A stretch of DNA of 53,695 bases from Elusimicrobia bacterium HGW-Elusimicrobia-1 (lineage in GTDB: Bacteria > Elusimicrobiota > Endomicrobiia > PHAN01). Below the pieces are notes generated by a model. It did not search any database. It was not told the DNA's origin and worked only from the letters and a program-made list of their open reading frames with translations. The translations under genes and the position numbers were made by a program. The stretch is taken from the NCBI GenBank assembly GCA_002841695.1, contig PHAN01000021.1, positions 1 to 53,695 on the forward strand, written 5' to 3'. This document shows positions 26,791 to 36,126 of the stretch, piece by piece (positions within the stretch are counted from its first letter, which is position 1; each line of letters starts with the position of its first letter).

Positions 26791-28524
26791 ATGTCGATAT
26801 TGACTAAAAATACAGCCACATACGCAATATTGTCGGCGCTTCTGGCAATGCAAATCGCAACCGGAATTGACGCCGCGCGCAAAAACTCCCAGACCTATGA
26901 CGAGGCCGTGCATCTTGCGGCCGGATACTCCTACTACGTCACGAGTTCGTTTGAGATGAACGCAATAGACCATCCGCCGCTGGCAAAACTCATCGCGGCA
27001 TTACCGCTTGTTTTTATCAAACCGGATTTTCCCTCGGCGTCGCATCCGTGGCGGGCCGATATGCAGGGCAACCAATACCGCATCGGCGATTTTTTTCTAT
27101 ATAAAAACAGGTTGGACGCCGACCGTCTTCTTGGCGCGGGACGCGGCGCGATGATTGCCCTTGCCGCCTTGTTCACTCTGGCGCTGTTTCTGTGCGCAAA
27201 AAAATCCTTTGGCCGTACAGCCGCTCTGGCCTCGACGGCCTTCTGGGTTTTTTATCCTGCGGCAGCGGGCAATTCTTTTTTGATAACGACCGACTACGCG
27301 GCGACGGCTTTCTTCTTTCTGGCCGCTTTTTCATTCCGTGAGGCACTGGGCGAAGTTAAGGGATATTTCTGGAGCGTGACCGCCGGAGCCGCAGCAGGCG
27401 CGGCGCTGGCGGCCAAATTTTCGATGATAACTCTGCCCGTGTCGCTGGCTGCGGTCTTTATTCTGGCCGTCAGAAACGGCGATGTGTCCGGCAGTCACGC
27501 GCGAAAGGCCGTCGCGGCGGTGGCGGCGGCATCGGCCGTTGTGTGGGCGTCTTACTTTTTTTCAAATCCCGAATATTTTTTCCGCGGACTCGATTATACA
27601 CTTCGCTCGGCGGCCTTAATGCCCAGAGCAAGTTTTCTTATGGGCGAATACACCGTGGGCGGATGGCTCTATTATTTCCCGGCGGCTTTCATACTTAAAA
27701 CACCCGCAACTATGATAGCGGCCGCCGTTGCGTACTTCTTTCTTAAAAAAAAGCCGGCGAAAGCTGACTATGTCGACGGCAAATCCGTCAAAACGAATAT
27801 GGCGGCGCGCAACACACTTTACCTGACTATTCCGGCGATGGTTTTCTTCGTCGCGGCGTGTTTTTCAAAAATCCAGATAGGCCACAGACACATACTGCCC
27901 GTCTATCCTTTTATCGTCCTCTTTGCCGGCGCGGGAGCGGCGGCGCTACTCAGAAAAAACGCATATTCTAAAATACTGGCCGTATTTTTGCTCGCTTCCT
28001 GCGCCGCGGAATTCGCGGCGGTTCATCCCTGGCACATAAGTTATTTCAGCCATATATTCGGAGGACCGTCGCGGGGACACAAATATCTGCTGGACTCAAA
28101 CCTCGACTGGGGGCAGGGACTCTCGGATTTGTCGGCTTTTCTTAAAACCCGCGGCGTCGACGGCATTTATCTTTCGTACTTCGGCACGGCGGACCCCGGA
28201 TATCACGGAATAAAATACCGTCCCGTCGGTTTTATTACAAATGTGCCGCGCGGCGGGTCGGACGTAAACATATCCGCCCGGCCGCAAAAATATCTTGCCG
28301 TATCGGCGACTAATCTATTTGCAAATTATTACGCCGATAAAAATATTTTCGGGCCGCTGCGCGACATTAAACCGGTTTACACAGCCGCGCACTCGATATA
28401 CGTTTACGATCTTGCCGACGACAGAGTGCGCGAATATCTCGCGGCTCTTTACGAGACACTCGGGGAGGAGCGGGAAGCCGCGCGGGTGCGCGCTCTCTTT
28501 GCGGGATTGAACAAAATCCGTTGA
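26791..28524 (+). CDS. GT-C (ArnT/PMT-like) membrane glycosyltransferase
   Basis: This is a 577-residue multi-pass membrane protein of the GT39/GT83-like type. The first periplasmic loop has the acidic motif YDEAVHLAAGYSYY near residue 37 and DHPPLAKL near 61, as in ArnT and protein mannosyltransferases that use polyprenyl-phosphate sugars. Later features are KFSMITLP and GHRHILPVYPF loops and a soluble end with SNLDWGQGLSDLSAFLK. It probably adds a sugar to a lipid or protein on the outer face of the inner membrane; neither sugar nor acceptor can be predicted. It lies between a DUF2723 gene and pgsA (22-bp gap), so it may be cotranscribed with phospholipid genes. Confidence 0.83.
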   Translation: MSILTKNTATYAILSALLAMQIATGIDAARKNSQTYDEAVHLAAGYSYYVTSSFEMNAIDHPPLAKLIAALPLVFIKPDFPSASHPWRADMQGNQYRIGDFFLYKNRLDADRLLGAGRGAMIALAALFTLALFLCAKKSFGRTAALASTAFWVFYPAAAGNSFLITTDYAATAFFFLAAFSFREALGEVKGYFWSVTAGAAAGAALAAKFSMITLPVSLAAVFILAVRNGDVSGSHARKAVAAVAAASAVVWASYFFSNPEYFFRGLDYTLRSAALMPRASFLMGEYTVGGWLYYFPAAFILKTPATMIAAAVAYFFLKKKPAKADYVDGKSVKTNMAARNTLYLTIPAMVFFVAACFSKIQIGHRHILPVYPFIVLFAGAGAAALLRKNAYSKILAVFLLASCAAEFAAVHPWHISYFSHIFGGPSRGHKYLLDSNLDWGQGLSDLSAFLKTRGVDGIYLSYFGTADPGYHGIKYRPVGFITNVPRGGSDVNISARPQKYLAVSATNLFANYYADKNIFGPLRDIKPVYTAAHSIYVYDLADDRVREYLAALYETLGEEREAARVRALFAGLNKIR

Positions 28525-28546
28525 TTTGATAGAATAACACCTATAT

Positions 28547-29125
28547 ATGAACATAGCGCTTCAACTTACCGTTTTCCGTCTGGCGATTCTGCCGTTTTTC
28601 GTGTTTCTTATGTACGTCAACAGTTTTGAGGCCCGCCTTGCGGCGCTCGCGCTGTTTCTGCTGGGAATGCTTTCAGACGCGTGGGACGGCTATTTCGCGC
28701 GCAAGCGAAATGAAGTGACCACCCTGGGAACTTTTCTTGACCCTCTGGCCGACAAACTCCTGATTTCCTCCGCGCTCGTCTCCTTTGTGGGTCTCAAAGA
28801 ACTCAGCATCCCGGCGTGGATGGTCGTAGTGATAATATCCAGAGAATTTCTTATCACGGGGCTGCGGTCTCTTGCCGCCGCCGGGCAGGTAATCATTCCG
28901 GCCGACAAAGCCGGAAAGTTCAAGACAACTTCTCAGACGGTCGTCTGCATCGCGATACTTATAATTCTGGTGGCCCGCGCTTACATAAAAACCCGCATGC
29001 CGGAGCACACGGCGTGGCTTGAAGTGCTGGCCCCCGCGCCATTCACGCTTATGTTCCTTATAACGGTGCTGACTTTTTATTCCGGCGCGCGGTATCTTTC
29101 CAAGTACAAATATCTTCTGAAATAA
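28547..29125 (+). CDS. pgsA: CDP-diacylglycerol--glycerol-3-phosphate 3-phosphatidyltransferase
   Basis: PgsA makes phosphatidylglycerophosphate from CDP-diacylglycerol and glycerol-3-phosphate at the inner membrane. The 192-residue protein contains the complete CDP-alcohol phosphotransferase signature: Asp44, Asp47, Gly48, Ala51, Arg52, Gly61, Asp65 and Asp69 in exact spacing, plus several hydrophobic helices. The pairing with pgpA, encoded 58 bases downstream, identifies the substrate as glycerol-3-phosphate rather than another alcohol. Confidence 0.95.
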   Translation: MNIALQLTVFRLAILPFFVFLMYVNSFEARLAALALFLLGMLSDAWDGYFARKRNEVTTLGTFLDPLADKLLISSALVSFVGLKELSIPAWMVVVIISREFLITGLRSLAAAGQVIIPADKAGKFKTTSQTVVCIAILIILVARAYIKTRMPEHTAWLEVLAPAPFTLMFLITVLTFYSGARYLSKYKYLLK

Positions 29126-29183
29126 AAACCCGCGAGCCGGCCGCGCGCGGCAAGATTCCCGTCTTGTTGAGTTTCGCGTAATA

Positions 29184-29657
29184 ATGACCCCTTCTGAAAT
29201 TCCGCCGAATATGAAACCTTCGATGTTTTTCGCCTCTTTTTTCGGCGCGGGATTTTTTCCCGCCGCGCCCGGCACGGCCGGCTCCGTCGCGGCGGCGGCA
29301 TTGTATGCGCTTATGGTTCCGCGCGGATTTGGACTTTTCGCCGCCGCGGCTATGTTTATCGCCGGTGTCTTCATAGTCAGAGCCACGCGGACTTATCTTG
29401 AAACCGAGGACGACCAGAGAATAGTTATCGACGAGGCGGCCGGTGTTTGGCTGGCGATGGCCGCCGCTCCTCAGGGACTCTGGAACGCATTGGCGGCGGT
29501 GGCTCTTTTCAGATTTTTCGACGTGCTCAAACCTCTGGGGATAAAAAAAATACAGCGCCTGCCTTACGAATGGGGCATTATGCTCGACGATACCGCCGCC
29601 GGAATACTTGCCGCTGCGGCTTTAAGGGCGGCATCATTTCTGACGAGGTTCTTTTGA
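29184..29657 (+). CDS. pgpA: Phosphatidylglycerophosphatase A
   Basis: PgpA removes the phosphate from phosphatidylglycerophosphate, the step after PgsA. The 157-residue protein shows the family motifs GAGFFPAAPGTAGS, DDQRIVIDEAAG, FRFFDVLKP and GIMLDDTAAG, the last two carrying the conserved acidic residues. It has several hydrophobic helices. The first ATG is at 29184; an internal one at 29211 is also possible as neither has a clear ribosome-binding site. It overlaps the next gene by TTGA. Confidence 0.93.
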   Translation: MTPSEIPPNMKPSMFFASFFGAGFFPAAPGTAGSVAAAALYALMVPRGFGLFAAAAMFIAGVFIVRATRTYLETEDDQRIVIDEAAGVWLAMAAAPQGLWNALAAVALFRFFDVLKPLGIKKIQRLPYEWGIMLDDTAAGILAAAALRAASFLTRFF

Positions 29658-30295
29658 AAATCATAACCGTTTCCGTCGGAGAACTTGAAACCAACTGCTA
29701 TATCCTCATAGACGATTCGTCGGAAGCCGTGGTAATAGACCCCGGAGCCGAGGCGAAAAAAATAATAGCCGCGCTGGATAGAGAAAAAGCCGTCTGCCGG
29801 CGCATAATATTTACGCACGGCCACGCCGACCACATCGGCGCGGCGGGGGATATCAAAGCAAAGTACGGGGCTCTCATACTGACGCACCCGCTCGAATTCG
29901 AGGCGCTCGTATCGAGCGAAAAAAATCTTTCGGCCTTCACGGGCGACTTCATTTCGGCGCCTCCGGCCGACGGCGCTCTAAACGACGGAGATACGGTTTC
30001 CGCAGGGGAAATATCGCTGGAAGTAATGCACACGCCGGGACACACGGCCGGCGGGATATGCCTGATAGCGCGGAAAAAAAACGGCGAGGCGTTCGCGGTT
30101 TTTTCCGGCGACACAATTTTCCGCCAAACGGTAGGAAGATGCGATTTGCCCGGCGGAGATGAAAAAGCGATGGCGGCGTCCGTATCCAAATTTATGGCCA
30201 TCCGCGGCAATCCCGCCATATATCCGGGTCACGGAAGCGCCACCACTTTGTACGCCGAAAAACTCTCCAATCCGTTTTTCAGGAATCAGTTATGA
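29654..30295 (+). CDS. Metallo-beta-lactamase-fold hydrolase (glyoxalase II-like)
   Basis: This 213-residue hydrolase has the metal-binding motif HGHADH (His55, His57, Asp59, His60), a later HTPGHTAGG with the next histidine, SGDTIFRQTVGR with the bridging aspartate, and YPGHGS near the end. It is closest to YcbL/glyoxalase II-like proteins of unknown substrate, which act on thioesters such as S-lactoylglutathione in some organisms. The start is a TTG at 29654 that overlaps the pgpA stop as TTGA, with GAGG five bases upstream; a longer frame extends upstream inside pgpA and is rejected. It overlaps the recombinase gene by ATGA. Confidence 0.9.
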   Translation: MKIITVSVGELETNCYILIDDSSEAVVIDPGAEAKKIIAALDREKAVCRRIIFTHGHADHIGAAGDIKAKYGALILTHPLEFEALVSSEKNLSAFTGDFISAPPADGALNDGDTVSAGEISLEVMHTPGHTAGGICLIARKKNGEAFAVFSGDTIFRQTVGRCDLPGGDEKAMAASVSKFMAIRGNPAIYPGHGSATTLYAEKLSNPFFRNQL

Positions 30296-31179
30296 AGAAT
30301 CCCGCCGAGTTGCTCCAAGAGTTTGAAGCATACATATCCGCGGAAAAGGGTCTGGCGCGCAACACGCTGGAGGCCTACCGCAGCGATCTTAAAATATTTT
30401 TGGAATATCTGAAAAAACTCAAAATTCCCGTCGAGAAAGTAGTTCAGGATACCGTATCCGGATATTTGTGGGACAGAAAAACGGGAGGAATGGCGGCCGC
30501 GAGTATTTACCGGAATATGGAGTCGATAAGGCAATTTTACAGATTTCTTGTCCTTGAACACGACCTTCCCGACGACCCCACAATGAATCTGCCCCTGCCC
30601 AAAACGGCCGCGTTGCTGCCGGAGTTTTTATCGGCGCCGGAAATCGCGGCGCTCATCTCGTCCGTCCCGTACAAAACCAAAAATCAACTCAGATTCAGGG
30701 CGATGCTGGAAGTGATGTACTCGTCGGGCTTAAGAATTTCCGAAGTGCTCACATTAAAGAAATCCGACCCTGATCCGACTCTGGGAATAATCAAAGTAAA
30801 AGGCAAAGGGTCCAAAGAGCGGATTGTGCCTCTCAATAAAACCGCCGCGATGTTCGTTGAAAAACATATACTGTCGTCGGGCGCGGCAATTTCCGACGAC
30901 GGCTATCTTTTTGCCGGAGCGGGCGGCAGGCCCCTCAGCCGCGTATCCTTCTGGAAACGCCTTAAAAAAAACGCCGCGGCCGCGGGAATATTAAAAAACG
31001 TAAAGCCGCATTCCATAAGACACTCGTTCGCGTCGCATCTTCTGGAAGGCGGCGCGGATTTAAGAAGCATACAGGAAATGCTCGGGCATTCTTCCATATC
31101 CACAACGCAAATCTACACTCATATAGACCGCAGGCGTTTGAAGGACATTCATAAAAAATTTCATCCGCGGAGCCGCTGA
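30292..31179 (+). CDS. xerD: XerD-type tyrosine recombinase
   Basis: This 295-residue recombinase is full length for XerC/XerD. An N-terminal SAM-like core-binding domain (about 5-95) is followed by the catalytic domain with Arg148 (SSGLRISE), Lys172 (KGKGSKER), His240 and Arg243 (HSIRHSFASHLL), His266 (LGHSSISTT) and Tyr275. Xer proteins resolve chromosome dimers at dif together with FtsK. The housekeeping gene context with pgsA and moxR, rather than mobile genes, favours Xer over a phage or integron enzyme. XerC and XerD cannot be strictly separated here, and no second xer gene or dif-like site was noticed. Confidence 0.92.
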   Translation: MKNPAELLQEFEAYISAEKGLARNTLEAYRSDLKIFLEYLKKLKIPVEKVVQDTVSGYLWDRKTGGMAAASIYRNMESIRQFYRFLVLEHDLPDDPTMNLPLPKTAALLPEFLSAPEIAALISSVPYKTKNQLRFRAMLEVMYSSGLRISEVLTLKKSDPDPTLGIIKVKGKGSKERIVPLNKTAAMFVEKHILSSGAAISDDGYLFAGAGGRPLSRVSFWKRLKKNAAAAGILKNVKPHSIRHSFASHLLEGGADLRSIQEMLGHSSISTTQIYTHIDRRRLKDIHKKFHPRSR

Positions 31180-31228
31180 AAGCCGTCGAAATCCGCGTCG
31201 CGGAGTTGTATAACATCCGGAGGTCTCC

Positions 31229-32239
31229 ATGACAAACAAATACAAGGCCGAGGAACTCGTAGCCAAACTTTCGCGGGCGGGGGCATCCGTCAGGTCGGAA
31301 CTGTCAAAAAAAATAGTCGGTCAGGACGAGGCCGTCGGGCAGTTGCTCGTGGCGCTTTTCAGCAAAGGACATTGTCTTATCGTAGGCGTTCCCGGTCTGG
31401 CAAAAACCCTTTTGGTATCCACACTATCCGAAATTCTGGGATTGAAATTCTCGCGAATACAATTCACGCCCGATCTTATGCCCGCCGACATCACGGGAAC
31501 GGAAATAATACAGGAAGACCCGGCAACCGCGCGAAAAATTTTCAGATTCATACCCGGTCCGGTGTTCACCCAGATACTTCTGGCCGACGAAATCAACCGC
31601 ACTCCTCCTAAAACTCAGTCGGCGCTTCTTGAAGCGATGCAGGAAATGAAGGTCACGTCGGCGGGAAAGTCGTACGCCCTGGAACCCCCGTTTTTCGTAC
31701 TGGCCACTCAAAACCCGATAGAGCAGGAAGGGACTTATCCTCTTCCCGAAGCGCAGCTCGACAGATTTTTCTTTCAGATAAACATATCTTATCCCACGGC
31801 GGCCGAAGAAAAAACCATTGCGATGACGACCACGTCGCGGGAGGCGTCCCCCGTCGACAAAATACTTTCGGCTTCGGACATCATCGCGTTGCAGGACATA
31901 GTGCGGCAGGTGCCGGTTTCGGATTATATACTCGAAAAAGTCGTAGCCATGGTCAGAGACACCCGACCCGGCGGAAAAGAAACGGCGGCCAAATCTTCGC
32001 TCAAATACGTCCAGTGGGGCGCGGGGCCGCGCGGGACGCAAAGCGTAATACTGGCCGCCAAAGCCCACGCCATACTCAATTCGCGGATGACAGTTTCCAC
32101 CGAAGACGTGGCAGCCGTCGTAAAGCCCGCGCTGCGTCACAGGATGATACTCAATTACACCGCCGAGGCCGAAGGCGTAACGACCGACGCGCTTATAGAG
32201 GAACTTTTCGGGGCGCACTTCGATGAGCGAACTGCTTGA
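31229..32239 (+). CDS. MoxR-family AAA+ ATPase
   Basis: This 336-residue MoxR ATPase has Walker A GVPGLAKT (53-60), Walker B ILLADEINR, a sensor-1 region FVLATQNPIEQEGTYPLPEAQLDRF and a C-terminal lid domain. MoxR proteins act as chaperone-like ATPases that partner with VWA-domain proteins; here the DUF58, BatA-like and VWA/amidotransferase-like genes downstream are the obvious partners. GGAGGT lies five bases before the ATG. It overlaps the DUF58 gene by 17 bases. Confidence 0.95.
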   Translation: MTNKYKAEELVAKLSRAGASVRSELSKKIVGQDEAVGQLLVALFSKGHCLIVGVPGLAKTLLVSTLSEILGLKFSRIQFTPDLMPADITGTEIIQEDPATARKIFRFIPGPVFTQILLADEINRTPPKTQSALLEAMQEMKVTSAGKSYALEPPFFVLATQNPIEQEGTYPLPEAQLDRFFFQINISYPTAAEEKTIAMTTTSREASPVDKILSASDIIALQDIVRQVPVSDYILEKVVAMVRDTRPGGKETAAKSSLKYVQWGAGPRGTQSVILAAKAHAILNSRMTVSTEDVAAVVKPALRHRMILNYTAEAEGVTTDALIEELFGAHFDERTA

Positions 32240-33110
32240 CGCAAAGATTCTTGGCGCCATCGCCGGAAAAGTTTGGAAAACCGCCAGAAGGGCCGAAGGC
32301 ACCGTCGCGGGACGTCACGCGTCCAGACACACCGGACAATCGCTGGAATTTTCGCAGCATCGCGGTTACGTCTTCGGCGACGACATAAAACACGTCGACT
32401 GGAAACTCTTCGCCAGAAACGAGAGATTTTTCGTAAAACAGTTCCGCGCCGAAACCAACGTAAGGGCATACATTACACTCGACGCATCGGCGTCGATGGC
32501 CTTCCCGTCCGAACGACAAAATAATCGCTTCGGTGAACGTCCGGCCAAACTCGAATACGCAAAAAAAATCGCCGCCGCCGCCGCTTATGTGCTGGCCGCC
32601 CAGGGCGACGCGGTCGGACTTTGTATCGCCAAACGCGACGGAGGAATTTTCCTGCCGGCGGCGGGGGGGTGGGGGCGGTTTGAAGAAATAATGAATATCC
32701 TTGAAACCGTCGAAGCCGAAGGCAGCTGCGGACTTCCCGCCGCAGCCGACGGCATGGCCGCCAAAATGAAAAAGCGCTCGCTTTTTCTTCTTATTTCCGA
32801 CCTGCTCGAAGACCGCGGCGAAATTCTTGCCGCTATCAAACGTCTTTCTTCGATGCGGCACGAGTGCCGCCTGATACATATTCTCGACAGGAGCGAAATG
32901 TCCCTCGATATCGATTCACCGACGACAGTAACCGATTCCGAAACTCTTGAAAGCGTCGAGATAGATCCCGCCGCGGCAAAAAAGTACCGCGAAGCGATGG
33001 ACGCGGAAATTTCTTTCTGGCGGACATCTCTGGGGAAACATTCCGTCGGTTACGATCTTTTTTTTACCGACGAAGCGCCCGAAAAAAACATCGCTCGCCT
33101 ATTGTTCTAA
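32223..33110 (+). CDS. DUF58 (VWA-like) protein
   Basis: This 295-residue DUF58 protein has the signature RHASRHTGQSLEFSQHRGYV followed by GDDIKHVDWKLFAR. A VWA-like region carries the metal-site sequence LDASASM (Asp-x-Ser-x-Ser). DUF58 proteins are the standard partner of MoxR. No transmembrane helix is evident, so it is likely cytoplasmic and may recruit MoxR to the membrane proteins encoded next. Its start lies inside the end of the moxR gene, which suggests translational coupling. A dispersed repeat follows the stop, separating it by 295 bases from the rest of the module. Confidence 0.92.
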   Translation: MSELLDAKILGAIAGKVWKTARRAEGTVAGRHASRHTGQSLEFSQHRGYVFGDDIKHVDWKLFARNERFFVKQFRAETNVRAYITLDASASMAFPSERQNNRFGERPAKLEYAKKIAAAAAYVLAAQGDAVGLCIAKRDGGIFLPAAGGWGRFEEIMNILETVEAEGSCGLPAAADGMAAKMKKRSLFLLISDLLEDRGEILAAIKRLSSMRHECRLIHILDRSEMSLDIDSPTTVTDSETLESVEIDPAAAKKYREAMDAEISFWRTSLGKHSVGYDLFFTDEAPEKNIARLLF

Positions 33111-33126
33111 AATCCTATTGATTAAT

Positions 33127-33371
33127 CAATTGAGTCAGTTGAAAAAGTATCCAAAATATCACCCTGAACCTTTCGCTTTTGTCACCCTGACCCCGCGCTT
33201 GATGCGGGGGAAGGGTCTCGCTTTGGCTCGTCGGAAAACTAGATTCTTCGCGGAGTTTATCCTGAGCGAAAAACTGAGATTCTTCGCTTCGCTCAGAATG
33301 ACATCGCGAAGGACCCAGAATGACGCTCGCCGAAGGGCTCAGAATGACAAATAACGGGTGGTTTCAATTGA
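33127..33371. repeat. Composite dispersed repeat, copy C (inverted relative to A and B)
   Basis: The element runs from CAATTGAGTCAGTTGAAAAAGT, through ACCCTGAACCTTTCGC, a GCGGAGTTTATCCTGAGCG palindromic block and TTCGCTTCGCTCAGAATGAC, to AATGACAAATAACGGGTGG and TTTCAATTGAGTC. It inserts between the DUF58 and BatA-like genes of one functional module. Apart from it, the 295-bp gap holds only a short AT-rich leader. Confidence 0.85.
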
Positions 33372-33405
33372 GTCAAATTAAACCCTAAACCCTATCCCCT
33401 AATTT

Positions 33406-35343
33406 ATGCCTATATTCTTCGCCGAACCACTATGGTGGCTTTTTCTGGCGCCCGCGTCGCTGCCGCCGCTGATACACCTCTTGGCGCGCAGACGAAAAAC
33501 CCTGACGCTGCCCAGCATTCTTCTTGTGCAAAAAATAACCCGCGAAAAAACACTTCTGCGGCGATGGCAAAAAATACTTCTTATGTTATTGCGCTGCGCC
33601 GCGCTGGCCGCGCTGGGAGCGTCGTTCGCCGGACCCTATTTTTCCGTCGGGGGCGCAAAGGCCTCCGCCGGAGATTCCGCGGTGATTTTTCTATTCGACG
33701 TTTCGCTCTCCGGAGATTTTTCGGCAGGCGGAATTACGGAGCACGAGGCCGCCAAAACCGCGGCTCTTGAAATTCTCAAACGCCTTCCAAGCGAAACCGC
33801 CGTGGCCGTGGCGGCCTACTCGGATGCGCGGCATCCGCAAATAACTCCTTTTACTCTCAATAAAATCGCCGCGGGCGAAAGCATATCCCGCACCGCGGCC
33901 GGATACGACGCCACCGACCACGCCGCGGGGCTTGAAGCCGCAGCGGCGCTAATTAAGGAATCTGTGTATTCCAAAAATACAATTATATGGTTTACGGACG
34001 CCGCGCGCTCCGGTTTTGCGCGCGAGGTATCGTTTCAGAACGGCCGGAAACCGCTGTTGCTGCTTGCGTCCGGCGCAGAAATTCGGCCCAACGTTTGGAT
34101 AACCGGATATTCCGTCGACGACAACGGAAATCTCGCGGCGCACATAGAAAGCCGCGATTTCGACGGTAACGCAATGCTTTCCCTGAGTTCGAGAGGCAAA
34201 AATCTCGGAGAAATAAGCGTTTCGCTCAAACAAGGGTCGAATAAAGCCGGAACTTTCTGGCGCGCGGCGCCTCTGGAACCCTGCATATTTGAAATACGCG
34301 GCGACGCGTTGCGCAAAGACGACACTTACCGCTTCGCGGCGCCGGAAACCCGCGGTAACGTAAAGGCCATTATCGTCGACGGCAACCCGAAACCCGGCCA
34401 CTTTTCGGAGGTGTATTATCTTGAAGCCGCGGCGATGTCATTGGGAATGGACGCTAAAACCGTGCGCTTTTATGATTTCGCGGATTTCCGCTTAAACGAC
34501 TTCGACGCGGTCTTTTTTTCCAACTTCTGGCCGCGAGACCGCGAAGAGGAAATAACGGAATATCTGTCGGGACTGGGACGGGTGATACTTTTTGCCGCGG
34601 ACGCGTTCCAAGAAGATTTCAGCGCGATGGGCGTATCCGCGGGCGCGGTTATCAACAAACGCGAAACGGCGAGAGCCGCCGAAAATCCGGACGGGTTAAT
34701 GCCCGCCGCCTCAGAGTTCGACTGGAACACGAACGTGTCTAAATATTTTAAAATATCGGCGGAGAAAACGCTGAAAGTTCCGATGCGCCTGGACGACGGC
34801 ACGCCGTTTATGGTCACCGACGGAAGATTTACATTCGTCAATTCCTCGGCCGACAGATCGCGCTCGGATTTTGCCATCAAGCCGGGATTCGTGCCGCTTC
34901 TTAAAGTCCTCCTTTCGCCCGACGTCCCGCCGCAGGAGCGCGTGGTTTACGGTTTTGTGGGAACGCCCGGCGCCCTCGGCGACGGCCATCGCCGTCGAAG
35001 AGCCCGCCTGACGTCGGGCGCCAAAAGTATCGCCGTCGCGGGCGGAATTGTTCCGCCCATAGACGAACCCGCGATTTTCTCGGTGGAGCATCCCGAAAAT
35101 CCCGACGGCGGCGGCAAATCGTGGTATATTCTCAACACTCACCCGTCCGAAAGCGACACGCGGCGCGTCGACAACATCGACACTTTCGTTAAAAACGCAT
35201 CCATCTACCGCGTTTCTCCGACGGATACCGCCCTTATGGCGTCCATGGCCGCCGGCCGCTCCATTGCCGGAATTCTCCGGCTGATATTTATGGCGCTGCT
35301 GGCCTCGGAAAATATTATGGTCTTTATTCTCAATAAAAGATGA
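33406..35343 (+). CDS. BatA-like membrane protein with VWA domain
   Basis: This 645-residue protein starts with the BatA N-terminal membrane domain (FAEPLWWLFLAPASLPPLIHLLARRR; second helix near residue 60) and continues with a VWA domain whose metal site FDVSLS is intact. A large soluble region of mixed fold follows, and there is a helix near the C-terminus (IAGILRLIFMALLASENIMVF). Bat-type proteins occur with MoxR ATPases and are thought to act in envelope stress or protein assembly. No ribosome-binding site is visible before the ATG, which follows repeat copy C. It overlaps the DUF4159 gene by ATGA. Confidence 0.85.
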   Translation: MPIFFAEPLWWLFLAPASLPPLIHLLARRRKTLTLPSILLVQKITREKTLLRRWQKILLMLLRCAALAALGASFAGPYFSVGGAKASAGDSAVIFLFDVSLSGDFSAGGITEHEAAKTAALEILKRLPSETAVAVAAYSDARHPQITPFTLNKIAAGESISRTAAGYDATDHAAGLEAAAALIKESVYSKNTIIWFTDAARSGFAREVSFQNGRKPLLLLASGAEIRPNVWITGYSVDDNGNLAAHIESRDFDGNAMLSLSSRGKNLGEISVSLKQGSNKAGTFWRAAPLEPCIFEIRGDALRKDDTYRFAAPETRGNVKAIIVDGNPKPGHFSEVYYLEAAAMSLGMDAKTVRFYDFADFRLNDFDAVFFSNFWPRDREEEITEYLSGLGRVILFAADAFQEDFSAMGVSAGAVINKRETARAAENPDGLMPAASEFDWNTNVSKYFKISAEKTLKVPMRLDDGTPFMVTDGRFTFVNSSADRSRSDFAIKPGFVPLLKVLLSPDVPPQERVVYGFVGTPGALGDGHRRRRARLTSGAKSIAVAGGIVPPIDEPAIFSVEHPENPDGGGKSWYILNTHPSESDTRRVDNIDTFVKNASIYRVSPTDTALMASMAAGRSIAGILRLIFMALLASENIMVFILNKR

Positions 35344-36098
35344 AAAAAAACTCAAACCGGCTATTACGCATTTTCGCCGTTGCGGCTGCCGCGCTGTTAT
35401 CCCTTTCGTCGTCGCCGGCGGCGGATACGTCGAGGAACATCTTTGTTTTCGCCCAGATACGCTACGAGGGCGACTGGGATCCCTATCCCGGAATGTGGGA
35501 AGAAATAATAAGTTTTCTGACGACAACCACGAGCGTGGCCGCCGCGCGGGAAAGAAAAATAATCGCCGTCGGCGAGGGAATCTTTCAGACGCCGGTGGTC
35601 TGGCTTTTCGGCAAACGCGAATTTGCGCCATTAAGCGACGAGCAGGTAAAAATTCTCAGGGATTTTTTCGACAGAGGCGGCACAATGTTTATCGACGATT
35701 CCTCCGACAGCGTGGAGTCGCCTTTCAGGCGGGGAATCCAAAGAGAATTCGCCAGAATTTTTCCCGGAAAACGCTGGGGGCGTATACCCGAATCACACTC
35801 AATTTACAGGAGTTTTTATCTTATGAGAGGGCCCGCGGGACGCGTTATGCGCAGGGATTATCTTGAAGGCATATTATCAGGTTCGCGCTACGCCGCGGTG
35901 CTTTCGTCAAACGACATCGGGGGCGCGTGGCAAAAAGATAAGTTCGGAAACTATCTCTACGAATGTGTGCCGGCAAGAGAACGCCAGAGGTGGGAAAGCC
36001 ACAAGCTCACCGTCAACTTTATCCTTTATTCTCTTACGGGAACATACAAAAGCGACGCCGTGCACCAGCCGTTTATAGAAAGAAAGATACGTCGATAG
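35340..36098 (+). CDS. DUF4159 exported protein
   Basis: This 252-residue protein has a signal peptide (RLLRIFAVAAAALLSLSSSPAAA-like, cleaved near residue 28) followed by a DUF4159 domain: FVFAQIRYEGDWDPYP, then VWLFGKREFAPLSDEQVKILRDFFDRGGTMFIDD, the ESHSIYRSFY histidine segment and a YECVPA/HKLTVNFILYSLTG end. The fold resembles a glutamine-amidotransferase-like or ThuA-like domain without obvious catalysis. DUF4159 genes regularly accompany MoxR/DUF58/VWA clusters. It probably acts in the periplasm with the neighbouring membrane proteins; its function is not established. Confidence 0.87.
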   Translation: MKKNSNRLLRIFAVAAAALLSLSSSPAADTSRNIFVFAQIRYEGDWDPYPGMWEEIISFLTTTTSVAAARERKIIAVGEGIFQTPVVWLFGKREFAPLSDEQVKILRDFFDRGGTMFIDDSSDSVESPFRRGIQREFARIFPGKRWGRIPESHSIYRSFYLMRGPAGRVMRRDYLEGILSGSRYAAVLSSNDIGGAWQKDKFGNYLYECVPARERQRWESHKLTVNFILYSLTGTYKSDAVHQPFIERKIRR

Positions 36099-36126
36099 AA
36101 ACAAATCCCGCGACGGAACCGCCGAA

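Noticed and set aside
29447-29653. N-terminal extension of the metallo-beta-lactamase-fold protein
   Set aside because: The extension overlaps pgpA out of frame. The TTG at 29654 with GAGG upstream gives the normal family start.
30292-31179. Mobile-element integrase
   Set aside because: The protein has standard Xer length and sits in a housekeeping operon. No attachment sites, phage or transposon genes are near.
31424-32302. 292-codon frame antisense to the MoxR gene
   Set aside because: It is the complementary-strand shadow of a conserved ATPase gene with no ribosome-binding site or domain.
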